From an uncultured Commensalibacter sp. (GTDB lineage Bacteria > Pseudomonadota > Alphaproteobacteria > Acetobacterales > Acetobacteraceae): a DNA stretch of 64,000 nt. Position numbers and translations under genes: made by a program. Below the pieces are notes generated by a model. The model was not told the DNA's origin. It saw only the letters and a list, made by a program, of their open reading frames with translations, and searched no databases. The number at the start of each line of letters is the position of its first letter. Position 1 is the stretch's first letter. The DNA lies in the NCBI GenBank assembly GCA_946699565.1, contig CAMPDW010000009.1, forward strand, positions 1-64,000, in the 5' to 3' direction. This document shows positions 9,625 through 20,050 of the stretch, piece by piece.

Positions 9625-10008
9625 TAAAAATGCATATCGCTTATCATTACGATTCGTAATAAACACTCTTGCATAAAAAAAAATTATTTGTTAATAAATT
9701 ATTAATATCAATTAATAATAAAAAAAGACCTGTCAAATAATTATTGTTTTATAGGCCATAAATATTAACGAATTAATTTTATATGATTAATCGATTTATT
9801 CGATAAAATTATACTGTTTTTTTATGTGATTTTTTTTTGACAGTACTAAATTAGTCTGATATAAGAATATTCATAAAAAAAAAGAAATTTGTTTGAAATC
9901 AAAACCAAAATGCAGATTAACTGCATAAAACTTATAAATTAAAGATCAACAAAATATATGTTCTGTTTTACGCAGACCATAACATCATATCATATAAGGT
10001 ACAATACA
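9625..10008. other. rluD-rpoH intergenic region
   Basis: 384 bases without a protein gene. It holds a weak hairpin (CCTGT/ATAGG around 9730-9755) possibly ending rluD, the rpoH promoter at 9837-9865, and a leader of about 137 bases. The leader contains a small TGCAG/CTGCA hairpin (about 9911-9925) and a CTTATA that can pair with the rpoH ribosome binding site. Confidence 0.6.
9837..9865 (+). promoter_or_regulatory. Sigma-70 type promoter of rpoH
   Basis: A perfect -35 box TTGACA (9837-9842), a 17-base spacer and the -10 box TATAAG (9860-9865). Transcription would start near 9872, leaving a leader of about 137 bases before the chosen rpoH start. Confidence 0.8.
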
Positions 10009-10920
10009 ATGGTTCCTTCAATGTTAGATATCTCGCCAGAAAACAACATCACACAATATATTCAAACTATTCGTAAATTTCCTCTTTTAACAGCTGAAGA
10101 AGAATTTACCTATGCAAAACAATGGAAAGAACAAGGAAATATAGAAGCTGCACATAAATTAGTTAACGCTCACTTAAGACTAGTTGTTAAAATAGCTACA
10201 ACTTATAAACGTTATGCTTTGCCACTTAATGAATTAATTAGCGAAGGTAACATTGGAATGTTACAAGCTATTCAACGTTTCAATCCAGATCGCGGATTCC
10301 GTTTCACAACTTATGCGATTTGGTGGATTAAAGCTGCAATTCAAGAGTATATTTTACATAATTGGTCCCTAGTTAAGATTGGAACAACAGCTGCCCAAAA
10401 GAAGCTTTTCTTTAATTTACGTCGTGTGAAAGGTCAAATCAAAGCATTTAACGATAACGATCTTACGCCTGAACAATTAGCAATCATTTCAGAGAAACTA
10501 GACGTTTCAATTACAGAAATTCAGAATATGAATCAACGTCTTAGTGCTCAAGATCATAGTCTTAACATACCTATGGGAAATGATAACGACTGTAATGAAT
10601 GGCAAAATATGTTAATTGATCACACAATCAATCAAGAAGAGCGTTATGCTGAACATGAAGAAATGACCCAACATCATAATATACTTCAAAAAGCCATGGA
10701 AACATTAAAACCTAGGGAAAGAGAAATATTGACTGAAAGGAGATTAAAAGACAAACCCGCTACCTTAGAAGAACTTTCTAAAGTCTATAAAATTTCCAGA
10801 GAACGCATTCGTCAAATTGAAACACGTGCGTTTCAAAAATTACAGGCTATTATTCAAAAAGCAAATAGTTGCTCTGATTTTGGATTTAATCAATCCATAA
10901 ATAATACCGCTATCGCTTAA
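10009..10920 (+). CDS. rpoH: RNA polymerase sigma-32 factor RpoH
   Basis: Heat-shock sigma factor. Region 2 contains ELISEGNIGMLQAIQRF and RFTTYAIWWIKAAI; the RpoH box QKKLFFNLRR, specific to sigma-32, follows; region 4 ends the protein with ISRERIRQIETRAFQKL. I choose the ATG at 10009 (303 residues) because AAGG at 9996-9999 lies 9 bases upstream and the family normally begins shortly before ISPE. An in-frame ATG at 9958 has no ribosome binding site. It has its own strong promoter at 9837. Confidence 0.95.
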   Translation: MVPSMLDISPENNITQYIQTIRKFPLLTAEEEFTYAKQWKEQGNIEAAHKLVNAHLRLVVKIATTYKRYALPLNELISEGNIGMLQAIQRFNPDRGFRFTTYAIWWIKAAIQEYILHNWSLVKIGTTAAQKKLFFNLRRVKGQIKAFNDNDLTPEQLAIISEKLDVSITEIQNMNQRLSAQDHSLNIPMGNDNDCNEWQNMLIDHTINQEERYAEHEEMTQHHNILQKAMETLKPREREILTERRLKDKPATLEELSKVYKISRERIRQIETRAFQKLQAIIQKANSCSDFGFNQSINNTAIA

Positions 10921-10960
10921 AAACTATAATTATAATCTTTCACAACTGGATTATTGCATC

Positions 10961-11269
10961 TTAACCAAGTAAATATCGCAATAATCCAGCTGATCCAATT
11001 GCAATAATCAAAGTAATTAAAAAAGAAAAACGTATTGCCGCTAAAATAGTGAAACCTAACGCAATTAAATCAGCTATTTTCCCTGTTACAAAATAAGGTG
11101 TAATTAATGAAATCATTACACAACCAGGAACAATTTCAAAAATATTTTTTAAATATTGACTCTTAAATTTTCGAAATAAAATATATCCACTTATTCGCGT
11201 TAAATAAGTAACAATCCCCATAAAAATTATAGTTAAAAATGCATGTTGATTAATATAGTTACTAAACAT
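10961..11269 (-). CDS. azlD: Branched-chain amino acid exporter subunit AzlD
   Basis: Small subunit of the AzlCD exporter for branched-chain amino acids. About 102 residues with 3-4 hydrophobic helices, including TYLTRISGY, a family motif. I take ATG 11269, which overlaps the end of azlC by 8 bases; an earlier in-frame ATG at 11302 would add 11 residues deep within azlC and has less family support. It is the last gene of the pair, and no terminator was recognised. Confidence 0.85.
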   Translation of the reverse strand: MFSNYINQHAFLTIIFMGIVTYLTRISGYILFRKFKSQYLKNIFEIVPGCVMISLITPYFVTGKIADLIALGFTILAAIRFSFLITLIIAIGSAGLLRYLLG

Positions 11270-12023
11270 GATCTGGCTTTTGAAGCAAACGATCTGGAAC
11301 AAAAGAAACGAACAAAATTCCTGTTAATGTTCCAGCAATAATATACCATTCACCTGATATAAATTGATGAACAATACAAGCAACTAAAAGACTAATAGCC
11401 CATATAATACCTTTTCTCCAACCTACCCACATCCCACGAAGCAAAACAATAAAAATCGCGGCAAAAACCATATCAAATCCATATTGTAATAAATTTCCAA
11501 TAAAAGGTCCTAATAAAATTCCTAAAACGGCACTAATCACCCACACAGAATATAAAGAAAGGCCAACACTTATATAAAAAATATAACTAAAAGAAGGACT
11601 AACTCCTTTTTTTAGCCGTTTATAACAATCTTGCAAAGATAAAGCCCAGCATTCGTCACATAAAAAGAAAAATGATAAAATAATTTTTTTAAGTGAAAAC
11701 TGTCTACAAAAAGGGATCATCGTCGCACCCATTAAAAAATGGCGACAATTAACCATTAAAGTCATAACTACAATCAAAAATAAAGGTGGAGTTTTTTGCC
11801 ATAATCCAACAGCTATAAATTCTGAACCTCCAGCAAAATTCAAACCGCACATTAAAAATAATTCCATTACAGAAAGACCATGAATTTTTGCTTGTGTTCC
11901 CAAAAGCAAGCCAAAAGGTATCATACTGAGTATAATTGGAAAAACTGTTTTTAATCCTCGCAAAATTTCCTTGTATATTTCCAATTGAACACGTCTTTTT
12001 TTATTTGTTAACTTCTTATTCAT
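11262..12023 (-). CDS. azlC: Branched-chain amino acid exporter subunit AzlC
   Basis: Large membrane subunit of AzlCD, 253 residues. The N-terminal helix is followed by LSMIPFGLLLGTQAKIHGLS and the family block NCRHFLMGATM. It has several membrane segments. It overlaps azlD, so the two are co-translated. Substrate (leucine, isoleucine, valine or analogues) comes from family knowledge. No regulator of the Lrp/AsnC type lies next to it. Confidence 0.88.
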   Translation of the reverse strand: MNKKLTNKKRRVQLEIYKEILRGLKTVFPIILSMIPFGLLLGTQAKIHGLSVMELFLMCGLNFAGGSEFIAVGLWQKTPPLFLIVVMTLMVNCRHFLMGATMIPFCRQFSLKKIILSFFFLCDECWALSLQDCYKRLKKGVSPSFSYIFYISVGLSLYSVWVISAVLGILLGPFIGNLLQYGFDMVFAAIFIVLLRGMWVGWRKGIIWAISLLVACIVHQFISGEWYIIAGTLTGILFVSFVPDRLLQKPDHV

Positions 12024-12459
12024 ATATGTATTTATTCAAAAATATTTAATTTACTATATCTTAAGGTAAAAATTATTGTTAAAAGATTTGCTAATTCATA
12101 TTTTATTGAAAATAATCAGCTTTTATTAAATTTTTTAACTATAAATATGACAAGTTTTATACCAATTATAAAATTGTTTGGTGTAATATAATTTTTATTA
12201 ATAACTAGTTACAATCTATTTTTTCGATCATCTTTATAAAAACGACTGCATTATAAATCATATATAATTTAACTTTATAGAATTTTAAACACTTATTTAA
12301 CAAACCATAAGATATGATATCGAAATAAATATATAAAATAAAGTAATAAAAAATTAATAAATTAAATTTATTTATATAGATAGTTTTTTTTCCCCTCATT
12401 TAAATAAAAATATATATAAGTCCCAAATCAAAAAACTTGTTTTATATATTGTATTCTAA
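12024..12459. other. AT-rich gap upstream of azlC and downstream of purA
   Basis: 436 bases of very AT-rich sequence with no supported gene; frames inside it are short and show no family likeness. It must contain the azlC promoter, but I could not pick a convincing one. Confidence 0.5.
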
Positions 12460-13752
12460 TCAACATTTCGCCAAAAAATTTTCAGATAATATAGTATCTT
12501 CACGTTCTGGACTGGTTGAAATAACAACCACTTTAACTCCTGTTAATGTTTCTATACGTTCAATATAGTTTCTTGCTGCAATAGGAAGATTTTCTTTAGA
12601 GCGAATACCATAAGTTTTTTCATTCCAACCAGGTATTGTTTCATAAATTGGCTCTAATCTTTTTTGTGCTTCCAATGTATAAGGAAAATGTTCTATTTTT
12701 TTTCCATCCAATTTATAGCCAACGCAAATTTTAATTTCCTTTAAACTATCTAAAACATCTAGTTTCATCAAGGCAAGACCATTTAAACCGCCAACTTGAA
12801 CAGCATGACGTACTAAAACAGCATCAAACCATCCACAACGTCTTGGTCGACCTGTTACAGTGCCAAATTCATAACCTTTTTCACCAAGATGTTTTCCCGT
12901 TTCATCAAATAACTCGGTAGGAAATGGTCCAGCACCAACACGTGTTGTATAAGCCTTTGCAATTCCAAGAATATATCCACCAGACTTGGGCCCTGTTCCA
13001 CTTCCAATCCCTGTTTGTGAAGGAACAGTATTGGAACTTGTAACAAAAGGATAAGTTCCATGGTCAACATCCAGCATAATGGCTTGTGCACCTTCAAAAA
13101 GTATAAATTTGTTACTTTTTAAATAACCCGCCATTAACTCTGAAACAGGAGCCATAAAAGGTAAAACCTTCACTGCAACTCTTTTTAAATATTCAAGAAT
13201 TTCATCTTTTGTGAATATTTTCTCACCTAATGAGGCTAATAAAGCATTATGATGGGCTAATAATTCATCCAAACGCCAAGTTAAAGTTTCTGGTTCTGTT
13301 AAATCACATAGTCGAATCGCACGACGTGCGACCTTATCTTCATAAGTAGGTCCAATACCACGACCTGTCGTACCAATCTTATGATTTCCTCGCACTTTTT
13401 CACGTGCTTGATCCAAAACAACATGAGAAGGTAAAATTAATGGACAATTTTCCGCAATTTTTAGAATATCAGGCGTTATTTCGATATTTTTTTCTTTAAA
13501 TCTAACAATTTCATTCAGTAAAGCTTGAGGATCAACAACAACGCCATTACCAATAATACTAATTTTCTTTCTTACAACACCTGAAGGTAATAGAGATAAT
13601 TTATAATTTTGACCATTAATAACTAATGTATGTCCAGCATTATGACCGCCTTGAAATCTGACAACAACGTCTGCCTGACTGGCCAACCAATCTACGATTT
13701 TTCCTTTTCCCTCATCTCCCCACTGGGAACCAACAATGGTAACGCTGGACAT
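12460..13752 (-). CDS. purA: Adenylosuccinate synthetase
   Basis: Joins IMP and aspartate using GTP, the first step from IMP to AMP. 430 residues, full length. The N-terminus has the glycine-rich GDEGKGK loop, then QGGHNAGHT with the catalytic His, and further on [18 protein letters not shown]. Last gene of the minus-strand series serC-hisZ-purA; 76 bases separate it from hisZ. Confidence 0.97.
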   Translation of the reverse strand: MSSVTIVGSQWGDEGKGKIVDWLASQADVVVRFQGGHNAGHTLVINGQNYKLSLLPSGVVRKKISIIGNGVVVDPQALLNEIVRFKEKNIEITPDILKIAENCPLILPSHVVLDQAREKVRGNHKIGTTGRGIGPTYEDKVARRAIRLCDLTEPETLTWRLDELLAHHNALLASLGEKIFTKDEILEYLKRVAVKVLPFMAPVSELMAGYLKSNKFILFEGAQAIMLDVDHGTYPFVTSSNTVPSQTGIGSGTGPKSGGYILGIAKAYTTRVGAGPFPTELFDETGKHLGEKGYEFGTVTGRPRRCGWFDAVLVRHAVQVGGLNGLALMKLDVLDSLKEIKICVGYKLDGKKIEHFPYTLEAQKRLEPIYETIPGWNEKTYGIRSKENLPIAARNYIERIETLTGVKVVVISTSPEREDTILSENFLAKC

Positions 13753-13828
13753 TAATATGTATTTCCTTATTTAAGATATTCTAATGATTAAATATACAAT
13801 TCTAGAAACTAACGATTTGATTTATCCG

Positions 13829-14971
13829 TCATAAATCTCTTAAAGACCCATGTTCATATATATATTGGCAATTTAATCGTTGGGCTTCTTTCCTTGCATC
13901 ATCTGTGGCCATCAACCCCATCAAAGTTATATAACCTTTTTCATGCAATCGATTTAAATCTTCAATTTTACAACCATAAGGAACAAAAACCTTAGGTTTA
14001 GTAAGTGGAACATCAACGCTTTGCAATAATATATCCGGACGAAGGGTTAAACCACAAGCAGGTTCTTGATTATTAGAAATGTATCGTCCACCCCGACCAA
14101 CTTCGCCACTAATTCCCTCAACATAAACAGAAATACAAAGACCTGTATGATAATCCCAACCTCGAAATTCAACTGGGTCTATAGTCAATTCTATCTCTAG
14201 ACTTTGTTTTTGTACCGCTTTTACTGAAGCAACCAACCGATCGAACATATAACGGGCTTCAACAGAAAAATCCAATTTTTGAAGCATATGAATTGCACGT
14301 TCTGCTGGACCAGCAGCTTGTAACATCTTTATAAGAATATTAGAAAATGTTCCACCATAATAACTAACTGCCGATACATCTTTACGATCTAAAGCACGCA
14401 TCAAAGCATTATATTGCGTAGGTGAGAATTGATCTGACTGAATAATAGTTTGCACAAGCTGGGGCATCATCAAATCAAAGCTAAATGCTTGAATTCCTAA
14501 TGCCTGTAAGGCTTGAGCAGTTACCAAAATAACTTCAGCATCCGCTTGTGCATTATCAATACCAATTAATTCTATCCCAGTTTGCAAAATCTGACGGGAC
14601 GCTGAATGACCGGCCCCTTTTACCCATATACAAAATCCTGCGTAAGACAAACGTAAAGGACGTGGAGCATTAATTAAACGTGTTGCAGCAATTCTCGCAA
14701 TTTGTGGTGTAATATCCGCTCTTACCCCCATCATATAGCGTGTTTCTGGATCCATTATTCGAAAGGTTTGTTCTGCTATACCTTTGCCAGCATATGCCAA
14801 AAGACTTCGTTCAAATTCTAATAAAGGAGGACTAACCCTTTCGTAACCATAAATAGCAAAAATATCCATCATATTTTGCAAACCTCGCGCTTCAATTTCA
14901 GCATCAGAAGGCAAGACATCACAAAAACCAACGGGCAATAACGCGTTACTTATTTCTAAATCATCAATCAT
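13829..14971 (-). CDS. hisZ: ATP phosphoribosyltransferase regulatory subunit
   Basis: HisZ is a histidyl-tRNA synthetase paralogue that activates the short form of HisG in histidine synthesis. 380 residues. The class II synthetase core is visible (ETRYMMGVRADITPQIARIA, motif 2-like), while the anticodon-binding domain is absent and the tRNA synthetase function lost. It lies between serC and purA, the standard hisZ-purA pairing in alphaproteobacteria. Confidence 0.92.
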   Translation of the reverse strand: MIDDLEISNALLPVGFCDVLPSDAEIEARGLQNMMDIFAIYGYERVSPPLLEFERSLLAYAGKGIAEQTFRIMDPETRYMMGVRADITPQIARIAATRLINAPRPLRLSYAGFCIWVKGAGHSASRQILQTGIELIGIDNAQADAEVILVTAQALQALGIQAFSFDLMMPQLVQTIIQSDQFSPTQYNALMRALDRKDVSAVSYYGGTFSNILIKMLQAAGPAERAIHMLQKLDFSVEARYMFDRLVASVKAVQKQSLEIELTIDPVEFRGWDYHTGLCISVYVEGISGEVGRGGRYISNNQEPACGLTLRPDILLQSVDVPLTKPKVFVPYGCKIEDLNRLHEKGYITLMGLMATDDARKEAQRLNCQYIYEHGSLRDL

Positions 14972-15008
14972 CTGAAATTGCTTTTTATCATCAACTTATC
15001 GAGTATTC

Positions 15009-16211
15009 TTAGGCCTTAATCCTATTTGCCTTGACATTAGCAAAAGCCCAATCAAGCCATGGTAATAAAGCCTCCATTGAATTAGGCGTTACAGTTGCTC
15101 CACCCCATAATCTTAATCCCAAAGGTGCTTCACGATAACTAGCAATATCATAGGCAACCTGTTCTTCAGACAGAAGTTTCGTTAGCTGAGATACGACCTC
15201 CTTCTGAGCTTTACTATCAGAAGCTGTAAACCATGGATCAACAATTTTTAAACAAATAGATGTATGCGAACGATATTTTTCTTCTTTAGCAAGGAATTCA
15301 ACCCAAGAGGTTTTAGCAACCCATTCAGTAACTATTTTAAGGTTATTTTCGCTCAAACGTTTTAACCCTTGTAATCCTCCAACAGATTTTGCCCACACTA
15401 GACCATCTAAAGCATCCTCAACACAAAGCATGGAAGGTGTGTTAATCGTATCCCCCTCAAATATCTTTTCATTTAATTTTCCTTGTTTTAATAAACGGAA
15501 AATTTTAGGCAATGGTCTTATTTGTTCAGTTTCCACTAAACGTTTTATAGCACGAGGTGATAAAGCAAGCATACCGTGTGCAGCTTCTCCACCTAGAACT
15601 TTTTGCCAAGACCATGTAACAACATCAAGCTTTGACCAAGGTAAATCCATCGAAAAAACAGCTGACGTAGCATCACAAACAATTAAACCCTTATGACAAT
15701 CAGGAATAAAATTTCCATCCGGAATTTTAACGCCAGAAGTCGTACCATTCCAAACCATAATAATATCATGATCCCAATTAAGTTGACTTAAATCTGGTAG
15801 TTCGCCATATTCAGCCTGAATTACGTGGGTTTCCGGTAATTTCAACTGTTTGACGACATCCGTAACCCACTCCGCAGAAAAACTGTCAAAAGAGAGCATA
15901 TCAATAGGATTAGAGCCAAGGAACGCCCACATAATCATTTCAACAGCCCCCGTATCTGATGCTGGGACAATACCAACCTTCCAATCTTCCGGAATACCAA
16001 GCATTGCAGAAGACTGTTTAATCACCTCATTTAATCTCGCACGCCCTTCTGCAGAACGATGGGAACGCCCAACCAAGGCATTTTTCAAAACATTCACATT
16101 CCATCCAGGACGTTTAGCACAGGGTCCAGATGAAAAACATGGATTTTCAGGTTTTTTATGAGGTTTAATCGGTGTAGATACTATTGACATAAGCGTCTCA
16201 TAAACATTCAT
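15009..16211 (-). CDS. serC: Phosphoserine aminotransferase
   Basis: PLP enzyme converting 3-phosphohydroxypyruvate to phosphoserine; it may also act in pyridoxine synthesis. 400 residues of the alphaproteobacterial type. The lysine that binds PLP is in TWSWQKVLGGEAAHG, and CFSSGPCAKRPGW is the N-terminal signature. The start is uncertain: ATG 16211, or ATG 16190, where GAG lies about 6 bases upstream. hisZ begins 38 bases later. serA, often in this neighbourhood, is not in the window. Confidence 0.93.
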   Translation of the reverse strand: MNVYETLMSIVSTPIKPHKKPENPCFSSGPCAKRPGWNVNVLKNALVGRSHRSAEGRARLNEVIKQSSAMLGIPEDWKVGIVPASDTGAVEMIMWAFLGSNPIDMLSFDSFSAEWVTDVVKQLKLPETHVIQAEYGELPDLSQLNWDHDIIMVWNGTTSGVKIPDGNFIPDCHKGLIVCDATSAVFSMDLPWSKLDVVTWSWQKVLGGEAAHGMLALSPRAIKRLVETEQIRPLPKIFRLLKQGKLNEKIFEGDTINTPSMLCVEDALDGLVWAKSVGGLQGLKRLSENNLKIVTEWVAKTSWVEFLAKEEKYRSHTSICLKIVDPWFTASDSKAQKEVVSQLTKLLSEEQVAYDIASYREAPLGLRLWGGATVTPNSMEALLPWLDWAFANVKANRIKA

Positions 16212-16239
16212 TACACGTCATATAATGAAAAACGTGAAT

Positions 16240-16323
16240 TGGTGCGAAAGGGGGGATTTGAACCCCCACGCCTTGCGGCGGTCGATTTTGAGTCGACTAC
16301 GTCTACCGTTCCGTCACTCTCGC
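16240..16323 (-). tRNA. tRNA-Leu(CAA)
   Basis: Minus-strand class II tRNA with a long variable arm. The acceptor is GCGAGAG/CTTTCGC, the anticodon stem GTCGA/TCGAC encloses CTCAAAA (anticodon CAA), and the variable arm has CCGCCGCAAGGCG. The T-arm is GGGGGTTCAAATCCCCC, and CCA is encoded (16240-16242 on the plus strand). Confidence 0.95.
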
Positions 16324-17097
16324 TTACTTATTTTCTCTTAGCAGATATTACTACTAAAAGACAATGTTGTTTTTAAAAAAAATTAGAAAAATTACAAGTC
16401 TTTATTATTATTATTATTTAAATATATATAAACTTCAAAAAATTAAAGGCTTAGCATTATAGTCATATATGAAAAAAATTTAGTTTCCAAAAATCATAAA
16501 AAACACAATTTTTTTACACTAATAACAACTCTAAATAAATTTTCGAAAATTTAACTTTTAAAAATATCTATTAATTTAAATACAATAAAAATTAATAAGA
16601 TTTAACATAAATTAGAATATAATTATTTTTTTAATCTAATTTATAATTAATCATACAAAAAATTGTGTTATTCTTTTTACATATTGAGAGTATAATTTTA
16701 ATTATTTTTATAAATAGTTAATTTTTTTTAAATTAAATACTTAATTTATTTTTATAATAAAACAATTTTTAAATAAAAATAATTTACAAGACTGAAAAAT
16801 ATTATTTACTAAAATAATAAAAATATATAGAATATTATTGAAAAAATTAAATAATAATAATGGTAAAATTAGGAGGATTATTATTTAAAATACAAGAAAT
16901 ATTAGTTATTATTTTTTAATAATTTCTAAATAGAAAAATTCAAATACTATTTATCTTAATAAGTATAAAATAAAACCTTAAGATAATTTTATATCTGATA
17001 TATTAACATTACGTTAATATTTTATAAAAGTTAAATTTTATTTGAAAAAAAATAATCCTACTAATTTATAAATTTTTACTTAATCAAGGCAATAAAT
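16324..17097. other. Long, extremely AT-rich region before the Hint genes
   Basis: 774 bases of almost pure A/T runs with no supported gene. It includes the leader of the first Hint gene; AAGG at about 17086 serves its ATG at 17098. No DnaA-box cluster, inverted repeat pair or tRNA-like end was seen. Its composition suggests a silencer-protein target or old decayed sequence. Confidence 0.5.
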
Positions 17098-19722
17098 ATG
17101 AATCAACTACTAACCGAAAACATTAATAATACTTTAAATGATACACGCGAAGTATTAGCGCAGAATACAGCTACAACAATTGATCAACAAACTGATGCTT
17201 CAACAAACGATGTATCAGATGAAATAAAGAAGAATCAAATTCAATTTAACAAAAATACGGAATTTAATAATTACATCATTAAAAACAATAATCCTGTATT
17301 AAATGGTGGGGATTGGTATGCAGTTCTTGAAAATGGTAAAACAGTATATAGACAAGGCTCACCTAACGGTTATTATTTTACCGATAATCCTTCCATTCCC
17401 AATCATTTAACTAATGACCCTAACCTTGCCTATTCTGGCCCTGTCAACGTTGTTGAAGGGAATCTTATTATTAATAATGGAGCTATTGTATCAGGTCTAA
17501 ATTTTTTCCCCACAAATGGTAATACTAACGGTTCCTATACTGTTACAGTGAATCAAGGTGGAACATTACAATATTCCAACATCTTTAACCAAAATGTCAA
17601 TACAACTGGAAATACCAATCATAACACCTATATCTCAACTACAATTAATGCATCTGGGTCAGCGGTTTCTGATAGTGATACTTTCGTTAACCCAGGCGCA
17701 ACTAGTGGAAGCTGGAGATTAAGTGGGACTGTTGTTACTACAACAAACAATCCAAAAAGTTATTATCTTAATGACAATGGAAAAACATTTTCGTCAAGTG
17801 ATGGTGGAGACGTAACTAATACGTTTGATAATCAAAGTCGAATATTTCATCCTCAGCTTCCAGATACTACCAGTAAAAATCCATGTACAAGCAAAGTAAA
17901 TTTTAATATGAATGGGAACTCCCAATTTGGAGGGTCAGATTACAAAACTACGGAACAAATTAAAAATATAATAGATAATGACGCCAAAAATGCTGGAATT
18001 AACACCAATTTTACAATTATAGGTAATAATAATGGAGGAATCTATGTTTCCTCTGGAACAGATATAAATGGTCAACAAGTAAGTGTTTATACCGATGAAA
18101 ATGGACGTGAACTTTATAGAGGCAATGAGCCTGTTAACTTTATCAATGTTCATAAGGTCATTGTTCAAAATGGTGCGAGATTAAAAAATGCCAACATCTA
18201 TGGCACTAATAATCCAAGGGTTCTTATTCAAAATGGTGGAATAATGGAGAATAGTAAAGTATTTGATGGTTATATTGGAATAGCACAAGGAGGCATATCT
18301 CAGAATAATACCTATTATTCACCTGAATTTTGGTATAGTGAAGGTGACAATTTTGGAAACCATCGTATAGATGGACAATCCATTAATGATACTATTTATG
18401 AACCTCAAAACACCCCCTCAAATGCGCCCTTAACGACGATGCAAGAATATGTTCGTAATGGTAAACAACGATGTGTTTATGATACAAATTCTTCAAGTGC
18501 TTTAGTTTACAATGATTCATCAACAGTTCCTAATGAATTTGTTGTTGCAAATGGGACAAGCCAGATACATATAGGATCTACTGGTCAGTTAATTAATCCC
18601 AATGTATACTCTGGTAAAAATCTTCCTTTTGACTTTTTCACGGGTGGTTCAATGTCATCATCAGATGATGGGGCTTGCTATTTATCTGGAACCCAAATTG
18701 AAGTTGCTGATGGTGTCAAAAACATAGAAAATATCGAAGTTGGTGATTTAATCTATGTTTATAATGGTATGAATAAAATCCTTAAACCTGTCACTTGGAT
18801 TGGGTCCGCCCATCACTATGTTCGTACACAACTTCCTGATGATATAGCTGGTTATCCAATTTGTATCACAAAAGATGCTTTGGCTGACAATGTTCCTTCC
18901 AAGGATATGTATATCACACCAGAACATTGCCTCTGTATCAATGGACAGTTTATTCCTGCCCGTATGTTAGTTAATAATCATTCCATTTATTATGATTATT
19001 CTCAAACAGATTATAGATATTTTCATATCGAACTTGAAGAACATAGTATTATTAAAGCAGATAACCAACTATCCGAAAGTTATCTTAATACGAATAATCA
19101 CCATGATTTTTACCGGTCTGAAAAAGTTGTTGATCTTCAACCAAAATCTAAAAGTTGGGAAAAAGATGCTGCAGCACCTTTGGTTACAGCTCGAGAAGTT
19201 ATTGAACCTCTTTATAACACCTATAAAGAACGTGCGATAAAAATGGGTATTGAATGTAAGATTGAACCTCAAAAATTAACATCATCACCTGATTTACATC
19301 TTATCACAGATAAAGGTGAAACCTTGTATCCCTACGGTCTTCACACAAATAAAGATAGTTACGCATTTATGCTACCAGAGAATGTAAAATATGTTTTCAT
19401 TGTTTCTAACAATGATAGACCAAATGATGTAATAGGACCATATATCGATGATAGACGTAGTCTGGGAGTCTTAATACAAAATATCACTCTTTTTGATGAT
19501 CACCGTGCCTATCCTATCACCACACATCTTGATGAGAAAAATCTAAAAGGGTGGAATAATCAAGAACCTATTCCTTGTCGTTGGACGAATGGATATGCAT
19601 TATTACCTTTAAATATTCATTCTCATACAAAAGGACAAAGAATTTTAACCTTAAAAGTAATTGCTTCCGGACCTTATATTGTTCAAAAAAATCAAACTTA
19701 TCTGGAACAAAAAGTTAGTTAA
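17098..19722 (+). CDS. Large Hint-domain repeat protein, copy 1
   Basis: 874 residues. After a polar N-terminus of about 60 residues comes a long Asn/Gly/Ser/Thr-rich region with AIDA-like units (for example VIVQNGARLKNANIYG), predicted to form a beta-helix passenger. A Hint domain (Hint_2 type, related to inteins and Hedgehog) begins at Cys527 (ACYLSGTQIEV) and includes DLIYVYNG, KPVTWIGSAHH and YITPEHCL. About 215 residues follow, ending GPYIVQKNQ and so on, shared with copies 2 and 3. There is no Sec signal peptide, so export would need another route such as type I. Hint domains usually cleave or splice themselves; activity here is inferred. Confidence 0.85.
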   Translation: MNQLLTENINNTLNDTREVLAQNTATTIDQQTDASTNDVSDEIKKNQIQFNKNTEFNNYIIKNNNPVLNGGDWYAVLENGKTVYRQGSPNGYYFTDNPSIPNHLTNDPNLAYSGPVNVVEGNLIINNGAIVSGLNFFPTNGNTNGSYTVTVNQGGTLQYSNIFNQNVNTTGNTNHNTYISTTINASGSAVSDSDTFVNPGATSGSWRLSGTVVTTTNNPKSYYLNDNGKTFSSSDGGDVTNTFDNQSRIFHPQLPDTTSKNPCTSKVNFNMNGNSQFGGSDYKTTEQIKNIIDNDAKNAGINTNFTIIGNNNGGIYVSSGTDINGQQVSVYTDENGRELYRGNEPVNFINVHKVIVQNGARLKNANIYGTNNPRVLIQNGGIMENSKVFDGYIGIAQGGISQNNTYYSPEFWYSEGDNFGNHRIDGQSINDTIYEPQNTPSNAPLTTMQEYVRNGKQRCVYDTNSSSALVYNDSSTVPNEFVVANGTSQIHIGSTGQLINPNVYSGKNLPFDFFTGGSMSSSDDGACYLSGTQIEVADGVKNIENIEVGDLIYVYNGMNKILKPVTWIGSAHHYVRTQLPDDIAGYPICITKDALADNVPSKDMYITPEHCLCINGQFIPARMLVNNHSIYYDYSQTDYRYFHIELEEHSIIKADNQLSESYLNTNNHHDFYRSEKVVDLQPKSKSWEKDAAAPLVTAREVIEPLYNTYKERAIKMGIECKIEPQKLTSSPDLHLITDKGETLYPYGLHTNKDSYAFMLPENVKYVFIVSNNDRPNDVIGPYIDDRRSLGVLIQNITLFDDHRAYPITTHLDEKNLKGWNNQEPIPCRWTNGYALLPLNIHSHTKGQRILTLKVIASGPYIVQKNQTYLEQKVS

Positions 19723-20050
19723 GCTCTTACAATCAATTATAATAATTTATTTTTAAGGCAAAGCTGGATTTATTTATTAATCCAGCTTTTTTTTATATCA
19801 AAGGAATAAGCTTATAATTCTTAATTTTTTACTTATTTCATAAATAAAAATACATAATAAATATAGAATCCACCAACTATAAATACAAAAAATATTAAAT
19901 TACTATTAATAAATTCATTTCAAATACTTCAAAAAAGTAAATTCATTTCTAATATGAAATTTATTTTACTACGAATAATAAAAATTTTATAGTAAAATTA
20001 TTTTGCTTTTAGTTAAATACAGAAATATTAAACCAAATAAGAGATTTCCA
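19723..20050. other. Gap between Hint copies 1 and 2
   Basis: 328 bases holding the terminator of copy 1 and an AT-rich leader for copy 2. No gene seen. Confidence 0.6.
19760..19794 (+). terminator. Terminator of Hint copy 1
   Basis: Perfect 11-bp stem AAAGCTGGATT with AATCCAGCTTT (19760-19770, 19779-19789) followed by a T-run. Confidence 0.9.

Noticed and set aside
15430..16161. Plus-strand open frames opposite serC
   Set aside because: Shadows of the real gene; no start signals or family likeness.
16324..17097. AT-rich block as a replication origin
   Set aside because: No DnaA-box cluster, no dnaA, hemE or gidA neighbours.
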